A DNA stretch of 36,899 nucleotides from Gammaproteobacteria bacterium (GCA_030428105.1 JAUIBE010000026.1:1-36899); one strand, 5' to 3'; positions 7,963-16,588 are shown, counted from the first letter of the stretch. The notes: generated by a model not told the origin, from the sequence alone. Made by a program: numbers and translations.

Positions 7963-9177
7963 ATGCCAAGACTGGTTTCCTTGTTAGCCCTGGTGTGCCT
8001 GGCTTGTAGCGCGCACGCCGGTTCCCAACAAGTGGATGATTACACCTGGGAAGGGGTGGAGCGTGTTGTCGCCATCGGCGATCTTCACGGTGATTACGAC
8101 CACTACATCGACACCCTCCAGGCGGCCGGCCTGGTCAACAAGCGCGGCAAGTGGACCGGCGGCGAAACCCACCTGGTGCAGACCGGTGATATTCCCGACC
8201 GCGGCCCGGAAACGCGGAAAATCATGGAGCACATCGACAAGCTCGCCAGGCAGGCGGAGAAGGCCGGTGGCCGTGTGCACCTGCTGATCGGTAACCACGA
8301 GGCGATGAACAGCTACGGCGATCTGCGCTACGTGACCGCGGAAGAATTCGCCGAGTTCGAGGGGCGCAACTCCGAGGCCATGGTCGATCGCTACTACCAA
8401 CTCAGCATGGAAGACATGAAGCTGAATGATCCGGAGGCGTACGCGGCCTTGCCCGAAGATCACCGCGCGCAGTGGGACAAGACCCACCCGCCAGGCTTCG
8501 TGGAGCATCGCCAGGCCTGGGATCCGGGTTGGAACCCGGAGGGCGAGTACGCGCTACGCACCCTGGCGCTGAAAGCGGCGGTGAAGATTAACGGCATCGT
8601 GTTTGTCCACGGTGGCATCAGTGACCAGTACGCCGACCTGTCCCTGGCCGAACTGTCCCGCCAGGCGAGGGCCGGCCTGGCCAACTTCGACTACGAAAAC
8701 CCCGGCCTGATCGCCGATGAATGCGGGCCGTTCTGGTTTCGCGGGCTGTCCGGGGGCGAGCCCGAAGTTAGCCCGGAGTTGCTCGACTCCATTCTCGAGC
8801 GCCTCTCGGCGCAGCGCATCGTGGTGGGGCACACCCCAACGCCTGCCGTTATCTGGCCGCGTTACGATGCCCGGGTGATACAGATTGATACTGGCATTGC
8901 CGCGCACTATGGCGGTCATCCGGCCTACCTGGAAATCAGCGCGGATGGGCTGGTGGCGGGCTACCCAACAGGCAAAGTGCCGCTGCCCGCCAGCGATGCG
9001 GAGCGCGGGGACTACCTCTCCAGGGTAATTGCGCTGCAGCCCGAAAACTCGGCGCTCAAGCGATTTCGTGAGCGTTACCAGTCGCCGCCGGAACAAGCGG
9101 GTGGCGAGTCGGCCGAATCGTCCGAGGAAGGCGCAGAGCCCGAAGAAGTGAACCTGTGCCTGAAGGATGCGGCCTGA
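7963..9177 (+). CDS. Exported PPP-family (Shewanella-like) metallophosphatase
   Basis: A 404-residue calcineurin-like phosphoesterase with a signal peptide (about residues 1-19, ending SAHA). The metal-binding motifs are complete: GDLHGD at 39-44, GDIPDRG at 75-81 and GNHE at 110-113. Histidines follow in VFVHGG (about residue 216) and VVGHTPTP (about residue 288). This order and the GDxxDRG/GNHE wording match serine/threonine phosphatases of the PPP superfamily, especially the Shewanella-like group, so protein dephosphorylation in the periplasm is the best guess. The C-terminal 40 residues are acidic and low in complexity. The gene starts 25 bases after the DUF4956-like gene and ends three bases before a convergent CotH-like gene. 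Substrate is unknown. Confidence 0.88.
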   Translation: MPRLVSLLALVCLACSAHAGSQQVDDYTWEGVERVVAIGDLHGDYDHYIDTLQAAGLVNKRGKWTGGETHLVQTGDIPDRGPETRKIMEHIDKLARQAEKAGGRVHLLIGNHEAMNSYGDLRYVTAEEFAEFEGRNSEAMVDRYYQLSMEDMKLNDPEAYAALPEDHRAQWDKTHPPGFVEHRQAWDPGWNPEGEYALRTLALKAAVKINGIVFVHGGISDQYADLSLAELSRQARAGLANFDYENPGLIADECGPFWFRGLSGGEPEVSPELLDSILERLSAQRIVVGHTPTPAVIWPRYDARVIQIDTGIAAHYGGHPAYLEISADGLVAGYPTGKVPLPASDAERGDYLSRVIALQPENSALKRFRERYQSPPEQAGGESAESSEEGAEPEEVNLCLKDAA

Positions 9178-9180
9178 GGC

Positions 9181-10242
9181 CTAGCCGCGGCAGGATTCGG
9201 TAATTTCTGTTTCGAATTGCTGGTCGTCGGCCAGCACCGCGAAGAATTCATCCAGGTAATCGAGCGCTTTTTGCCGCTCACGCGGCTCCAGCCGGTTCTC
9301 GTTGGCGATCACGGCTCGAATTTCTGGTTCCAGCGCACGAAACTCGGCACGGGTGGCGGGCAACTGCGGGTTGTGACGGCAATAACCCCGGTACATGCGG
9401 GTGGTGATCCTGCGTACCCCCAGGCCCTGCGGCGGATCGGCGTAGTGCGCGTCCACCAGCCCGGTTGAATCGAAGTCGTAGGGCACCGGCACCAGGGGTG
9501 TTTTGTCGCCCTGCGGGTCATTTTCAGCGCCAATCAGCTTTACATTGTGGCAGCACTCGCCGTCGGGGCCGCGGATGGCCGACCAGTCGAGGTTGCCAAT
9601 CATGTACTGGAACAGGGCGGCGCGGCTGCTGGCCTCTGGGTTGAGGCGGCTGGGCAGGGTCGAAGGCACTTCGATTTCCACCAGGTCATGGCGATCAGCC
9701 AGTTCGTCGATATCCTCGATGACGAAAGCGAAATGGGTTTCCGGCTCGCTTTCTCGTTGAGTATCGCGATAGCGGATTTGCATCGGCCGCACGCGCAGGC
9801 TGTAGTCGGTGACCAGGTTGAACATTCGATAGGCCGCCATTTCCAGCACGTAATACTTCGCCCAGCGTTCACCTTCACCGCAGTGAGTGACCAGCTTGAG
9901 CGCGCCTTCGCCCTGGAACAGGGTGCCTTTCACCGACTCCTTGTCGAAGCGCAGGCGAATGGGCGGAAAATCGCACACCCGCTGGCGCGAGATGCCGCGG
10001 CGTTCCACGGTGAGGCTGACGCTGAGGGGTTCAGCGCCGGGGTTCTGCACCACCAGGGTGGCCGGCCAGCCCTTGTTGTCCTTGGCCCGCAACACCTCGC
10101 GCCACGGTGCGCTGATCACTACCTGAAGCGCTTCGTTGCTGGTGAAAAGCGCGCCTTTGTCCAGGTCAGCAGCCGGCGCGGCTTGCGGGCACAGCGTTGC
10201 CAGGGTGGCAATGGTCAGTCCTGCAAGGGCGCGTTTAAACAC
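9181..10242 (-). CDS. Exported protein resembling CotH atypical kinases
   Basis: A 353-residue protein with a signal peptide (residues 1 to about 25, APAA-D). I see the layout of the CotH kinase-like fold. There is a RRGISRQRVCDFPPIRLRF segment like the entry strand of CotH, then GALKLVTHC with Lys116 as candidate nucleotide-binding lysine, then YYVLEMAAYRMF with Glu134, then FAFVIEDIDELADR. Next comes FQYMIGNLDWS with Asp219, then HNVKLIG with Asn233, and VPYDFDSTG with Asp256 and Asp258 as candidate catalytic or metal residues. This is pattern recognition from the family, not a computed match. Six or so cysteines suit an oxidising compartment. It follows nadC by nine bases on the minus strand and probably shares its transcript, while converging on the phosphatase gene. 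Confidence 0.55.
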   Translation of the reverse strand: MFKRALAGLTIATLATLCPQAAPAADLDKGALFTSNEALQVVISAPWREVLRAKDNKGWPATLVVQNPGAEPLSVSLTVERRGISRQRVCDFPPIRLRFDKESVKGTLFQGEGALKLVTHCGEGERWAKYYVLEMAAYRMFNLVTDYSLRVRPMQIRYRDTQRESEPETHFAFVIEDIDELADRHDLVEIEVPSTLPSRLNPEASSRAALFQYMIGNLDWSAIRGPDGECCHNVKLIGAENDPQGDKTPLVPVPYDFDSTGLVDAHYADPPQGLGVRRITTRMYRGYCRHNPQLPATRAEFRALEPEIRAVIANENRLEPRERQKALDYLDEFFAVLADDQQFETEITESCRG

Positions 10243-10251
10243 GGCGGTGAT

Positions 10252-11121
10252 CTACACGAAGCGCATCGAGAAGTCGGTGGCGCGGACGTGCTTGGTGACA
10301 TCGCCGGTGGAGATAAAATCCACGCCGGTTTCGGCCACGGCCCGGACGGTGTCCAGCGAAATGCCGCCGGATGCCTCCAGGCCAATCTGTCCGCTGAAAC
10401 GGGACACGGCCTCGCGCAGCATCTCGTTGCTGAAGTTATCCAACAACACGCGCTGGGCGCCCGCGTCGCGCGCCTCTGCAAGTTGCTCGAGGTTTTCCAC
10501 CTCCACTTCCAGCAGCAGGTTGGGGCTCTGCGCCTGGGCCTGCCTCACGGCTTCGCTGATGGAGCCAGCGGCGGCAATGTGGTTTTCCTTCACCAGGATG
10601 GCGTCAAACAGCCCCTGGCGGTGGTTTCGCGCGCCGCCGCAGCGCACCGCGTATTTCTGCGCCACGCGAAGGCCGGGCAATGTCTTTCGGGTATCCAGGA
10701 TCACCGTTCCGGTGCCGTCAACAGCGTGAACGAATTCGGCGCTGCGGCTGGCGGTTCCGGAAAGTGTTTGCAGGAAGTTCAGCGCCGTGCGCTCGCCACT
10801 GAGAATGGCGCGGGCGGAACCGCCCAGCACGCAAACTTCCTGGTTGGGCGCAAGCGCGTCGCCATCGGCAACCGCCCAGTCCACGTGGACGGAGTCGTCG
10901 ATTTGCGCAAACGTCTCTTCGAACCAGGCCTGCCCACACAGCACCGCGTGCTCGCGGCTGATGACGCGGGTGCGAAACACCTGGTCGGCGGGTATCAGCG
11001 CCGCGGTGACATCGCCGCTGCCCAGGTCTTCGGCCAGCGCCGCCGCAACGTTTTCGCGAACAACCGCGGGGTCGGGCGGGGCGGGCCTAGAAGTCGTTGA
11101 GCTGGGTGGTGCCAATGCCAC
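10252..11121 (-). CDS. nadC: Nicotinate-nucleotide pyrophosphorylase (carboxylating)
   Basis: NadC makes nicotinate mononucleotide from quinolinate and PRPP in de novo NAD synthesis. All main family blocks are present in the 289-residue product: GERTALNFLQTLSGTAS, DTRKTLPGLR, KYAVRCGGARNHRQGL, KENHIAAAG, VEVENLEQL, LLDNF and EASGGI. The start is uncertain. A GTG at 11121 lies 35 bases inside the preceding Trm112-like gene; a TTG at 11115 is better spaced from the GGAAG site. No later start codon precedes the conserved domain, so the overlap appears real. It is followed after nine bases by the CotH-like gene. The operon order is rnt-argD-trm112-nadC. Confidence 0.96.
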   Translation of the reverse strand: MALAPPSSTTSRPAPPDPAVVRENVAAALAEDLGSGDVTAALIPADQVFRTRVISREHAVLCGQAWFEETFAQIDDSVHVDWAVADGDALAPNQEVCVLGGSARAILSGERTALNFLQTLSGTASRSAEFVHAVDGTGTVILDTRKTLPGLRVAQKYAVRCGGARNHRQGLFDAILVKENHIAAAGSISEAVRQAQAQSPNLLLEVEVENLEQLAEARDAGAQRVLLDNFSNEMLREAVSRFSGQIGLEASGGISLDTVRAVAETGVDFISTGDVTKHVRATDFSMRFV

Positions 11122-11353
11122 GGTCTTCCAGCAATACGGGGATGCCGTCCTCGATGGGGTAAATGACTTTCGAATCTTCGGTCACCAGCGCCTCGGCCAG
11201 GGGCTGGGTCACTTTCTCACCGCGTACGTACTGCACCTCGCCGGCCTCGATGGCGCGGTTGAGTTTTTCCAGGCGCGACACCTCCAGGTGACGCAGTGGT
11301 GTTTTGCTGACCGGGCAGCAGAGTATTTCCAGCAGTTTTCCGTCGACGGGCAT
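11087..11353 (-). CDS. Trm112-like (UPF0434/YcaR-type) small protein lacking the usual zinc cysteines
   Basis: An 88-residue protein of the Trm112/YcaR family, whose members in other organisms are small zinc-ribbon activators of methyltransferases. It begins MPVDGKLLEILCCPVSKTPLRHLE and ends with the typical VIYPIEDGIPVLLEDRGI block. The canonical CPxC pair is not kept: after CCP comes V-S-K, and no second cysteine pair exists further on, so zinc binding as in YcaR is unlikely. Similar cysteine-poor versions occur in Xanthomonas. The ATG at 11353 is chosen because the 19 residues of an upstream extension are basic and unrelated. The 3' end overlaps nadC. Confidence 0.85.
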   Translation of the reverse strand: MPVDGKLLEILCCPVSKTPLRHLEVSRLEKLNRAIEAGEVQYVRGEKVTQPLAEALVTEDSKVIYPIEDGIPVLLEDRGIGTTQLNDF

Positions 11354-11458
11354 GAATCGGCGCCTTGGCTGATGATTTGAACGGGTGCCCATTGTACGCC
11401 AGCGTGGCATCGCGACAACACGCCGCTTGCAGCCGTGCAGGGTCGCGCCCCGATTTTG

Positions 11459-12625
11459 TTACAGGGCGTTCAGCAGTTCGGAAACCACGCTGACGATTGT
11501 CTCCGCCTGCTCATCGTCGATGATCAGCGGTGGCAGCAGGCGCACGACGTTGTCGTGGGTGACGTTGATCAGCAGGCCGCGCTCCAACGCCTGGTCCTTG
11601 ATGTGGTTGAGCGGGCGATCCGCTTCTATGCCGATCATCAGGCCGCGGCCGCGAATATCCACAATCGCTTCGTTGTCCGCCAGCTTTTCACGGAACGACG
11701 CCAGCATGGCGCTTCCGGTGCGCGCGGCCTTGCCGGGCAAGTCGAGCTCCGTCATCTGGTCGAGTACGGTGCAGGCGGTGTGACAGGCCAGTGGGTTACC
11801 GCCGAAAGTGGAGCCGTGGCGGCCTGGGGTAAACGCCTCCGAAGCCCAGCCACGCGCCATGCACGCGCCGATCGGTACGCCGTTGGCCAGCGCCTTGGCC
11901 GAGGTAATGATGTCGGGATGGATGTCCTCGTGCTGGTAGGCGTACCAGTTGCCGGTGCGGCACAGGCCGGACTGGATTTCATCGCACACCATCAGCCAGT
12001 TGTTGGCATCGCAGGTCGCGCGGATGTCGGCCAGGTAGCCATCAGGCGGCACGCGAACTCCGGATTCGCCCTGGATCGGCTCCAGCAGCACCGCGACGAT
12101 ATTCGGGTGTGATGCTGCCAATTTCGCCACCGCTTCCGCATCGCCAAAAGGCACCCGGATAAAACCGCCCACCAATGGCTCGAATCCCGCTTGAACCTTG
12201 CGGCTGCCAGTGGCCGAAAGCGCCGCCAGGGTGCGGCCGTGGAAACTGTCTTCCATCACCACCACTTCGGGGTGGTCTATACCACGCTCGCGGGCAGCAA
12301 TGCGGCAGATCTTCAGCGCACACTCGATGGCCTCGGCGCCGGAGTTGCAGATAAACGCCTTGTCCATTTTGGCCACTCTGCAGACCTTTTCCGCCAGGGT
12401 TTCCTGCCACGGCACGCGCGCCAGGTTGGCGGTGTGGATCAGGGTATTGGCCTGCTCGCAGATGGTCTTCGCGACAGCCGGGTGTGCATGGCCGAGGGCG
12501 CAAACACCCAGGCCGGAAATGGCGTCGAGGTACTTCTTGCCAGTGTCATCCCACAACCAGGCGCCTTCACCACGTTCAAAGGCCACCGGCATGCGGGCAT
12601 AGGTGTTCATCAGGTAGTCGGACAA
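11459..12625 (-). CDS. argD: Acetylornithine/succinyldiaminopimelate-type aminotransferase
   Basis: A class-III PLP-dependent aminotransferase of 388 residues, best fitting ArgD, which converts N-acetylglutamate semialdehyde to acetylornithine. Family marks are GVCALGHAHPAV, the NSGAEAIECALK phosphate-binding segment, SFHGRTLAALSATG, LEPIQGESGV, CDEIQSGLCRTG, and the lysine in ITSAKALANG that forms the Schiff base. HGSTFGGNPLAC follows. The start is a TTG at 12625 because AAGGAG lies six bases upstream of it. The ATG at 12610 (MNTYARMP) would leave that site 21 bases away. It lies 11 bases after rnt on the same strand. Specificity between acetylornithine and related omega-amino substrates cannot be fixed from sequence alone. 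Confidence 0.93.
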   Translation of the reverse strand: MSDYLMNTYARMPVAFERGEGAWLWDDTGKKYLDAISGLGVCALGHAHPAVAKTICEQANTLIHTANLARVPWQETLAEKVCRVAKMDKAFICNSGAEAIECALKICRIAARERGIDHPEVVVMEDSFHGRTLAALSATGSRKVQAGFEPLVGGFIRVPFGDAEAVAKLAASHPNIVAVLLEPIQGESGVRVPPDGYLADIRATCDANNWLMVCDEIQSGLCRTGNWYAYQHEDIHPDIITSAKALANGVPIGACMARGWASEAFTPGRHGSTFGGNPLACHTACTVLDQMTELDLPGKAARTGSAMLASFREKLADNEAIVDIRGRGLMIGIEADRPLNHIKDQALERGLLINVTHDNVVRLLPPLIIDDEQAETIVSVVSELLNAL

Positions 12626-12636
12626 AGGGGTCTCCT

Positions 12637-13242
12637 TCAGAATCCGGTCAAAATTTTCCAGCGGTTGACGATGGCGCAGAACAGGGCCGCCGTTTTTTCC
12701 GCATCGTACAGCGCAGAGTGCGCCTGTGATTCATTCCAATCAATGCCTGCCGCCTGCACCGCGCGAGACAGCACGGTCTGGCCAAACGCCAGGCCACCCA
12801 GAGTGGCCGTGTCGAACGAGCTGAACGGGTGGAACGGGCTGCGCTTGTAGCCGGTGCGCTCCAGCGCGGCGTTGATGAACGACAGGTCAAACCAGGCATT
12901 GTGCCCCACCAGGATGGCGCGCTGGCACTCGGTGCGCTTCAGTTCACGGCGGATCGGCTGGGAAAGCTGCTGCAACATCTCGCGCTCGGGCAGGGCGTTG
13001 CGGTTGGGGCAGTCAAGATCGATGCCGGTGACTTCCAGCGAGCTGGGCTCAATATTGGCGCCGGGGAACGGCGTGACATTGAACGTGACCTTCTCGCCGA
13101 TCTTGATGCGCTCGAAGTCGTCCATGTGCAAAATGCAGGCGGCCACTTCCAGCAGCGCGTCGGTCTGCGGATTGAATCCGCCTGTCTCGACGTCGACTAC
13201 AACGGGTAGAAAACCCCTGAAGCGTGAAGAAATGCCCGGCAT
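12637..13242 (-). CDS. rnt: Ribonuclease T
   Basis: RNase T is a DEDDh 3'-5' exoribonuclease that trims tRNA CCA ends and the 3' ends of small stable RNAs. The 201-residue product has the exonuclease motifs in order: VVVDVETGGFN (Asp17 and Glu19), LVGHNAWFDLSFIN, and AHSALYDAEKTA with the catalytic His and final Asp. The RFRGFLPVVVD start and PFHPFSSFDTATL block are specific to RNase T rather than DNA polymerase III epsilon. I start at the ATG at 13242. The 30-residue extension of the open frame overlaps the divergent GumN gene and is not conserved-looking. It heads the minus-strand run rnt-argD-trm112-nadC. Confidence 0.94.
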   Translation of the reverse strand: MPGISSRFRGFLPVVVDVETGGFNPQTDALLEVAACILHMDDFERIKIGEKVTFNVTPFPGANIEPSSLEVTGIDLDCPNRNALPEREMLQQLSQPIRRELKRTECQRAILVGHNAWFDLSFINAALERTGYKRSPFHPFSSFDTATLGGLAFGQTVLSRAVQAAGIDWNESQAHSALYDAEKTAALFCAIVNRWKILTGF

Positions 13243-13308
13243 AATATGGGTTCGATGGGTGCGCTCGTTGGCTTGCGCCGAGGATAAAGGAAGCAGGGTG
13301 GCTTTACC

Positions 13309-14208
13309 ATGCGAAAAATGAGCTTGAGGCAAATTTCCGGTTTTCTGGTCGTGCTGGCGCTGTTATGCGGCGCTTTGGCCAGCCAGGCAGTGGCCAGCCA
13401 GGGGCTGGTGTACACCCTCAGCAAGGATGGCGAATTGCGGGGTTACCTTCTGGGCACGGTGCACAGCGATGACCCGCGCGTGCTCAATTTCTCTGAGGCC
13501 TTCCTGGCAGCGCTCAAGTCCTGTGACCGCTTCGCCATGGAGTTGGTGCCCAACCAGCCCACCATGGCCCGCCTGATGGAATACATGCACTACCAGGACG
13601 GCTCCACGCTGGAAGAGCGGATTGGCGCGGAACGCTTTGCCCGCGTGGTCGAGGCAGCCAGCGTCTATCGCATGTCGGCGCAGCAGCTTTCCACCATGAA
13701 GGTATGGGCGGCAATGATGACCCTGAGCATTCCACCGCCCAAGAATGGCTTGTTCATGGACCTCTCCCTGGCGCTGCAAGCAGCCGGTGAAGGCTTGACC
13801 GTGGTTGGGCTGGAAACCCTGGAAGAGCAGCTTTCCTTCCTCGAGGACATGCCTGAGGAGCAGCAACTGGTGTTGCTTGACCAGGCGCTGGAAGACCTGG
13901 ACGAACTGGAATCCTATTTCGAGGCGATGATCGCCGACTACGTTCGCGCGGACCTCGACGCCCTCAAGCAGAAATCAGACGAACAGCTCGCCGACCTGCC
14001 GGACTCGGTTGAGTCGTATTTCTGGGATGAAGGGATTGAGGCGCGTAACCTGCGGATGCGTGACCGCCTGGTCAAGGAACTGGCTGAAGGCAGCGTGTTT
14101 GCCGCGGTCGGCGCGCTACACCTGCCCGGTGACAGCGGGCTGGTTGAGCTGATGCGCAAGGAAGGCTACGCCGTCGAACCGGCGCCTTTCTCGCCTTTTG
14201 CCGAATAA
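13309..14208 (+). CDS. Exported TraB/GumN-family protein
   Basis: A 299-residue protein of the TraB/GumN family. The start carries a signal peptide (hydrophobic FLVVLALLCGALA, likely cleaved near AVAS-Q at residue 30). Family marks are GYLLGTVHSDDPRVL near the N-terminus, with the conserved Gly-Thr-x-His, and FAAVGALHLPGDSGLVELM near the C-terminus. These paired His-containing motifs have led to suggestions of a metal-dependent hydrolase or protease, but for this protein activity and substrate are unknown. A ribosome site (AAAGGAAG) lies upstream of the ATG at 13309; another ATG at 13318 is possible. It is divergent from rnt and converges on the DoxX gene, with nine bases between the stops. 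Confidence 0.9.
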   Translation: MRKMSLRQISGFLVVLALLCGALASQAVASQGLVYTLSKDGELRGYLLGTVHSDDPRVLNFSEAFLAALKSCDRFAMELVPNQPTMARLMEYMHYQDGSTLEERIGAERFARVVEAASVYRMSAQQLSTMKVWAAMMTLSIPPPKNGLFMDLSLALQAAGEGLTVVGLETLEEQLSFLEDMPEEQQLVLLDQALEDLDELESYFEAMIADYVRADLDALKQKSDEQLADLPDSVESYFWDEGIEARNLRMRDRLVKELAEGSVFAAVGALHLPGDSGLVELMRKEGYAVEPAPFSPFAE

Positions 14209-14217
14209 GCCCGGCGC

Positions 14218-14862
14218 TTACTTCATCAGGGCCGGAACCACCAGGCAGGCCAGTCCCAGCGCCAGCAGGGTGATGCCCCAGGCCGGCACCAGCAGGATGG
14301 CCGGGATGCCCAGCACCACGAAGGCCCAGCCGGCTGCAGCGAGGTCGCTGATTCGGTCGTTGATGAACGCGTCGCGCCCGGTGATCTTGAGCATGATGTG
14401 GTCAAGGCTGAACTTGCCGCCACCATAGAACACCAGCGGCAACAGGATCACCACGAACAGCAGCGGCAGCTTGAAGTTGCCCGCGCCCTTGTTGCTGATG
14501 GCGTAGCCTTTCCACAGTTCTGAAAGGCTCGACCACTCGGCCGGCCAATGCACCGCCACCGTGGCCACCACGGTAATCACGATCAGCGAAAACGCGGCGA
14601 AGCGGGTGAACAGCCCCAGCAGCACCATCACCGAGAACACCAGTTCGCCCCAGGTGGCGGCCAGCCAGTTGAGCTCGGGGCTGAGCGCGTTGAACGGAAA
14701 CGGAAACTTGTCCTGCACGTTCTCGAACCAGTTGCTGCCGCGCAGCTTGGTGATGCCCGAATCCCAGAACTCCCAGAACATGATCAGGCGCAGCACCAGT
14801 GGCCACACCCAGTCGCCCGAGGTGCGCAAACGCGCGGTCAGGTTGTCGTAAAGATCGCTCAT
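14218..14862 (-). CDS. DoxX-family membrane protein of the bufferin/Hvf locus
   Basis: A 214-residue DoxX-like integral membrane protein with four or more helices: LVLRLIMFWEFWDSGITKL, WGELVFSVMVLLGLFTRFAAF, LIVITVVATVAV, LPLLFVVILLPLVFYGGG, and two more near the C-terminus. The order LR....FWEFWDSG-x-x-K and GLFTR matches the DoxX/TQO-small-subunit pattern. It is the last gene of the locus, 19 bases after the DUF2063 gene. DoxX members are regular companions of DUF2282-DUF692-DUF2063 loci (HvfX in Haemophilus). A role in redox handling or transport linked to the modified peptide is inferred from context only. Confidence 0.88.
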   Translation of the reverse strand: MSDLYDNLTARLRTSGDWVWPLVLRLIMFWEFWDSGITKLRGSNWFENVQDKFPFPFNALSPELNWLAATWGELVFSVMVLLGLFTRFAAFSLIVITVVATVAVHWPAEWSSLSELWKGYAISNKGAGNFKLPLLFVVILLPLVFYGGGKFSLDHIMLKITGRDAFINDRISDLAAAGWAFVVLGIPAILLVPAWGITLLALGLACLVVPALMK

Positions 14863-14881
14863 TGAGGTTCCTGCCAGGTTG

Positions 14882-15673
14882 TTACTCTTGCGTGTGCATG
14901 GCGCCCAGCACGATATCGCGGCTGCGCCAGTCTTCCATCAGTTGCAGGCCTACATCCAGCAAGGCGTCGGGGTTGTCCCGACCGATGGCGCCGGCCATGG
15001 CGCGCAGCAGTTCGCGCCCGCTGACCGGTGCTTCGCTCTGCTGGTTCTCCTGCATATGCTCCAGCAGCAAGCGTGACACGGCGTTGATGCGCATGTACTT
15101 CACCTTGTCATCACGTCGCCGATACACCAGCAGGTGGGTGGGCTCCGGCGGAGGTTCTGAAGGCTGGAAATCCTTGCTGATTTTCTCCACCGGGTAGCTG
15201 TAGCTCAGTGGCCAGGCCAGCGGCGAGGCCAGCGGGACGCCGTCCAGCAGGTCGCCATTTGGGTCCGCAGGTATATCGTCCAGTTCAACCGGGTCAATGT
15301 TCAGCGCCACCGAGACCCATTGGTAGTGGGCCAGTTCCTGCAGGAACGGCGGATCATCTTCGTTCCGGTTTCCTGCTGCGCCGCGCTGCTCCTGCAGGTA
15401 ACGCAGGAATTCCCGCGGCAATTCGGGGAACAGCGGCGACTGGCTGCGGTGCTCGGTGAAAAAGTCGCGCACCAGTTGGGTCCAGGCTTCCTCGCTGTAA
15501 AGTGATTTAACCACCGGGTAAGCGCTGGAAACCAGCGCGCGCATGTTGTTGAAGAACAGGCGGCGGTAAATCGCCATGCGGCGGTCTTCGACATCGCCTG
15601 GCGGGGGCACCAATTCGGGGTTGCGCAGGTGGCCGGCAAAGGCCATCTGCTGCTCGCGCAGGCGCTCAGGCAT
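14882..15673 (-). CDS. bufC: DUF2063 partner protein of the MNIO enzyme (BufC/HvfC-like)
   Basis: A 263-residue DUF2063 protein. These are recognition partners that bind the precursor peptide and present it to the DUF692 enzyme. The N-terminal DUF2063 domain is recognisable ([55 protein letters not shown]). A C-terminal winged-helix-like part follows ([27 protein letters not shown]). I start at the ATG at 15673, which overlaps the end of the DUF692 gene by eight bases. The longer open frame adds a proline/arginine-rich stretch read out of frame from that gene. The overlap argues that the two proteins are made together as a complex. Confidence 0.9.
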   Translation of the reverse strand: MPERLREQQMAFAGHLRNPELVPPPGDVEDRRMAIYRRLFFNNMRALVSSAYPVVKSLYSEEAWTQLVRDFFTEHRSQSPLFPELPREFLRYLQEQRGAAGNRNEDDPPFLQELAHYQWVSVALNIDPVELDDIPADPNGDLLDGVPLASPLAWPLSYSYPVEKISKDFQPSEPPPEPTHLLVYRRRDDKVKYMRINAVSRLLLEHMQENQQSEAPVSGRELLRAMAGAIGRDNPDALLDVGLQLMEDWRSRDIVLGAMHTQE

Positions 15674-16550
15674 GGGCGTGGGCCGCTCGCGGTGGTGCGG
15701 ACTCCGCCGCGGCTTCGTGCCTGGCCTGGATTTCACAGATCCGGTCGACCTCGGTCATCAGTTCTTCCACCGGCGGAATGTTGAAATCGCGCTCCAGCAG
15801 GGTGGGGAACACGCCGTGTATGGCGTAGGCGTGGTCCAGCAGCGCCCAAACGTCCTCGATCACCGGCGCAGCGTGGGTATCAACAATCAGGTCTTCGGCC
15901 TCGTTGTAGTGCCCGGCGATGTGGCCGTAGGCAATGCGCTCGGTAGGCAGGCTGGCGAGGTAGTCCAGCGCGTTGTAGCGGTGGTTCACGCTGTTGACGT
16001 AGATGTTGTTTACATCCAGCAACAGCTTGCAATCGGCTTCTTCAAGGATGGCCGAAATGAATTCGATTTCCTTCAGCTCTGCGCCGGGTGCGGCGTAGTA
16101 GGACACGTTCTCGATGGCAATCTGCCTTCCGACGATTTCCTGGGTGCGTCGGATTCGGTCGGAAACGTGGCGCACCGCTTCCTCGGTAAAGGGGATGGGC
16201 ATCAGGTCGTAGAGATGCCCATCGTCGGTGCAATAACTGAGGTGCTCGCTGTAAATCAGCACGTTGTGCTGGTCGAGGAAACGCCCGACCCGCTCAAGAT
16301 AAGGCTCATCCAGCGGAGAGGGGCCACCCAGTGACAGCGACAGCCCATGACACAGGAACGGCAGGCGCTCCGTGTACTGCCGGAACAAGCGGCCGCGGGC
16401 GCCGCCCACGCCGATCCAGTTTTCCGGCGCCACCTCCATGAAGGAAACATTGTCCATGGGGTGATCCTGAAGCGGGCCCAGAAGGGCCCGCCTCAGTCCA
16501 AGTCCTGCACCCGATACCGGGTAAGCGGTCGGGTATTGGCTTGATTTCAC
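15666..16550 (-). CDS. bufB: DUF692 multinuclear non-haem iron enzyme (MNIO; BufB/HvfB-like)
   Basis: A 294-residue TIM-barrel enzyme of the DUF692/MNIO family, which includes MbnB and the bufferin/HvfB enzymes that oxidise peptide cysteines. The expected metal-ligand segments are in place: CHGLSLS (His68), YSEHLSY (Glu102, His103), AIENVSYY (Glu147), [11 protein letters not shown] (Asp179), YGHIAGH (His210, His214), VDTHAAPV (Asp224, His226) and LLERDFN (Glu253). Assigning these to iron sites follows the family and is not shown here. The start is a GTG at 16550 with no good ribosome site. A short hairpin (CGGC-TTAA-GCCG) lies just before it, which might set a lower level than the precursor. 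The tail ends in HAHAHA-like residues. Bacterial relatives make 5-thiooxazole from Cys in EGKC motifs. Confidence 0.94.
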   Translation of the reverse strand: MKSSQYPTAYPVSGAGLGLRRALLGPLQDHPMDNVSFMEVAPENWIGVGGARGRLFRQYTERLPFLCHGLSLSLGGPSPLDEPYLERVGRFLDQHNVLIYSEHLSYCTDDGHLYDLMPIPFTEEAVRHVSDRIRRTQEIVGRQIAIENVSYYAAPGAELKEIEFISAILEEADCKLLLDVNNIYVNSVNHRYNALDYLASLPTERIAYGHIAGHYNEAEDLIVDTHAAPVIEDVWALLDHAYAIHGVFPTLLERDFNIPPVEELMTEVDRICEIQARHEAAAESAPPRAAHAHA

Positions 16551-16588
16551 GGCTTAATGCCGGTGATTACAGTGACGACAGGCTGGTT

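Noticed and set aside
9547-11100. 517-residue open frame on the plus strand
   Set aside because: It is antisense to nadC and the CotH-like gene, whose proteins match families or have a signal peptide; its translation is low in order and shows no motif.
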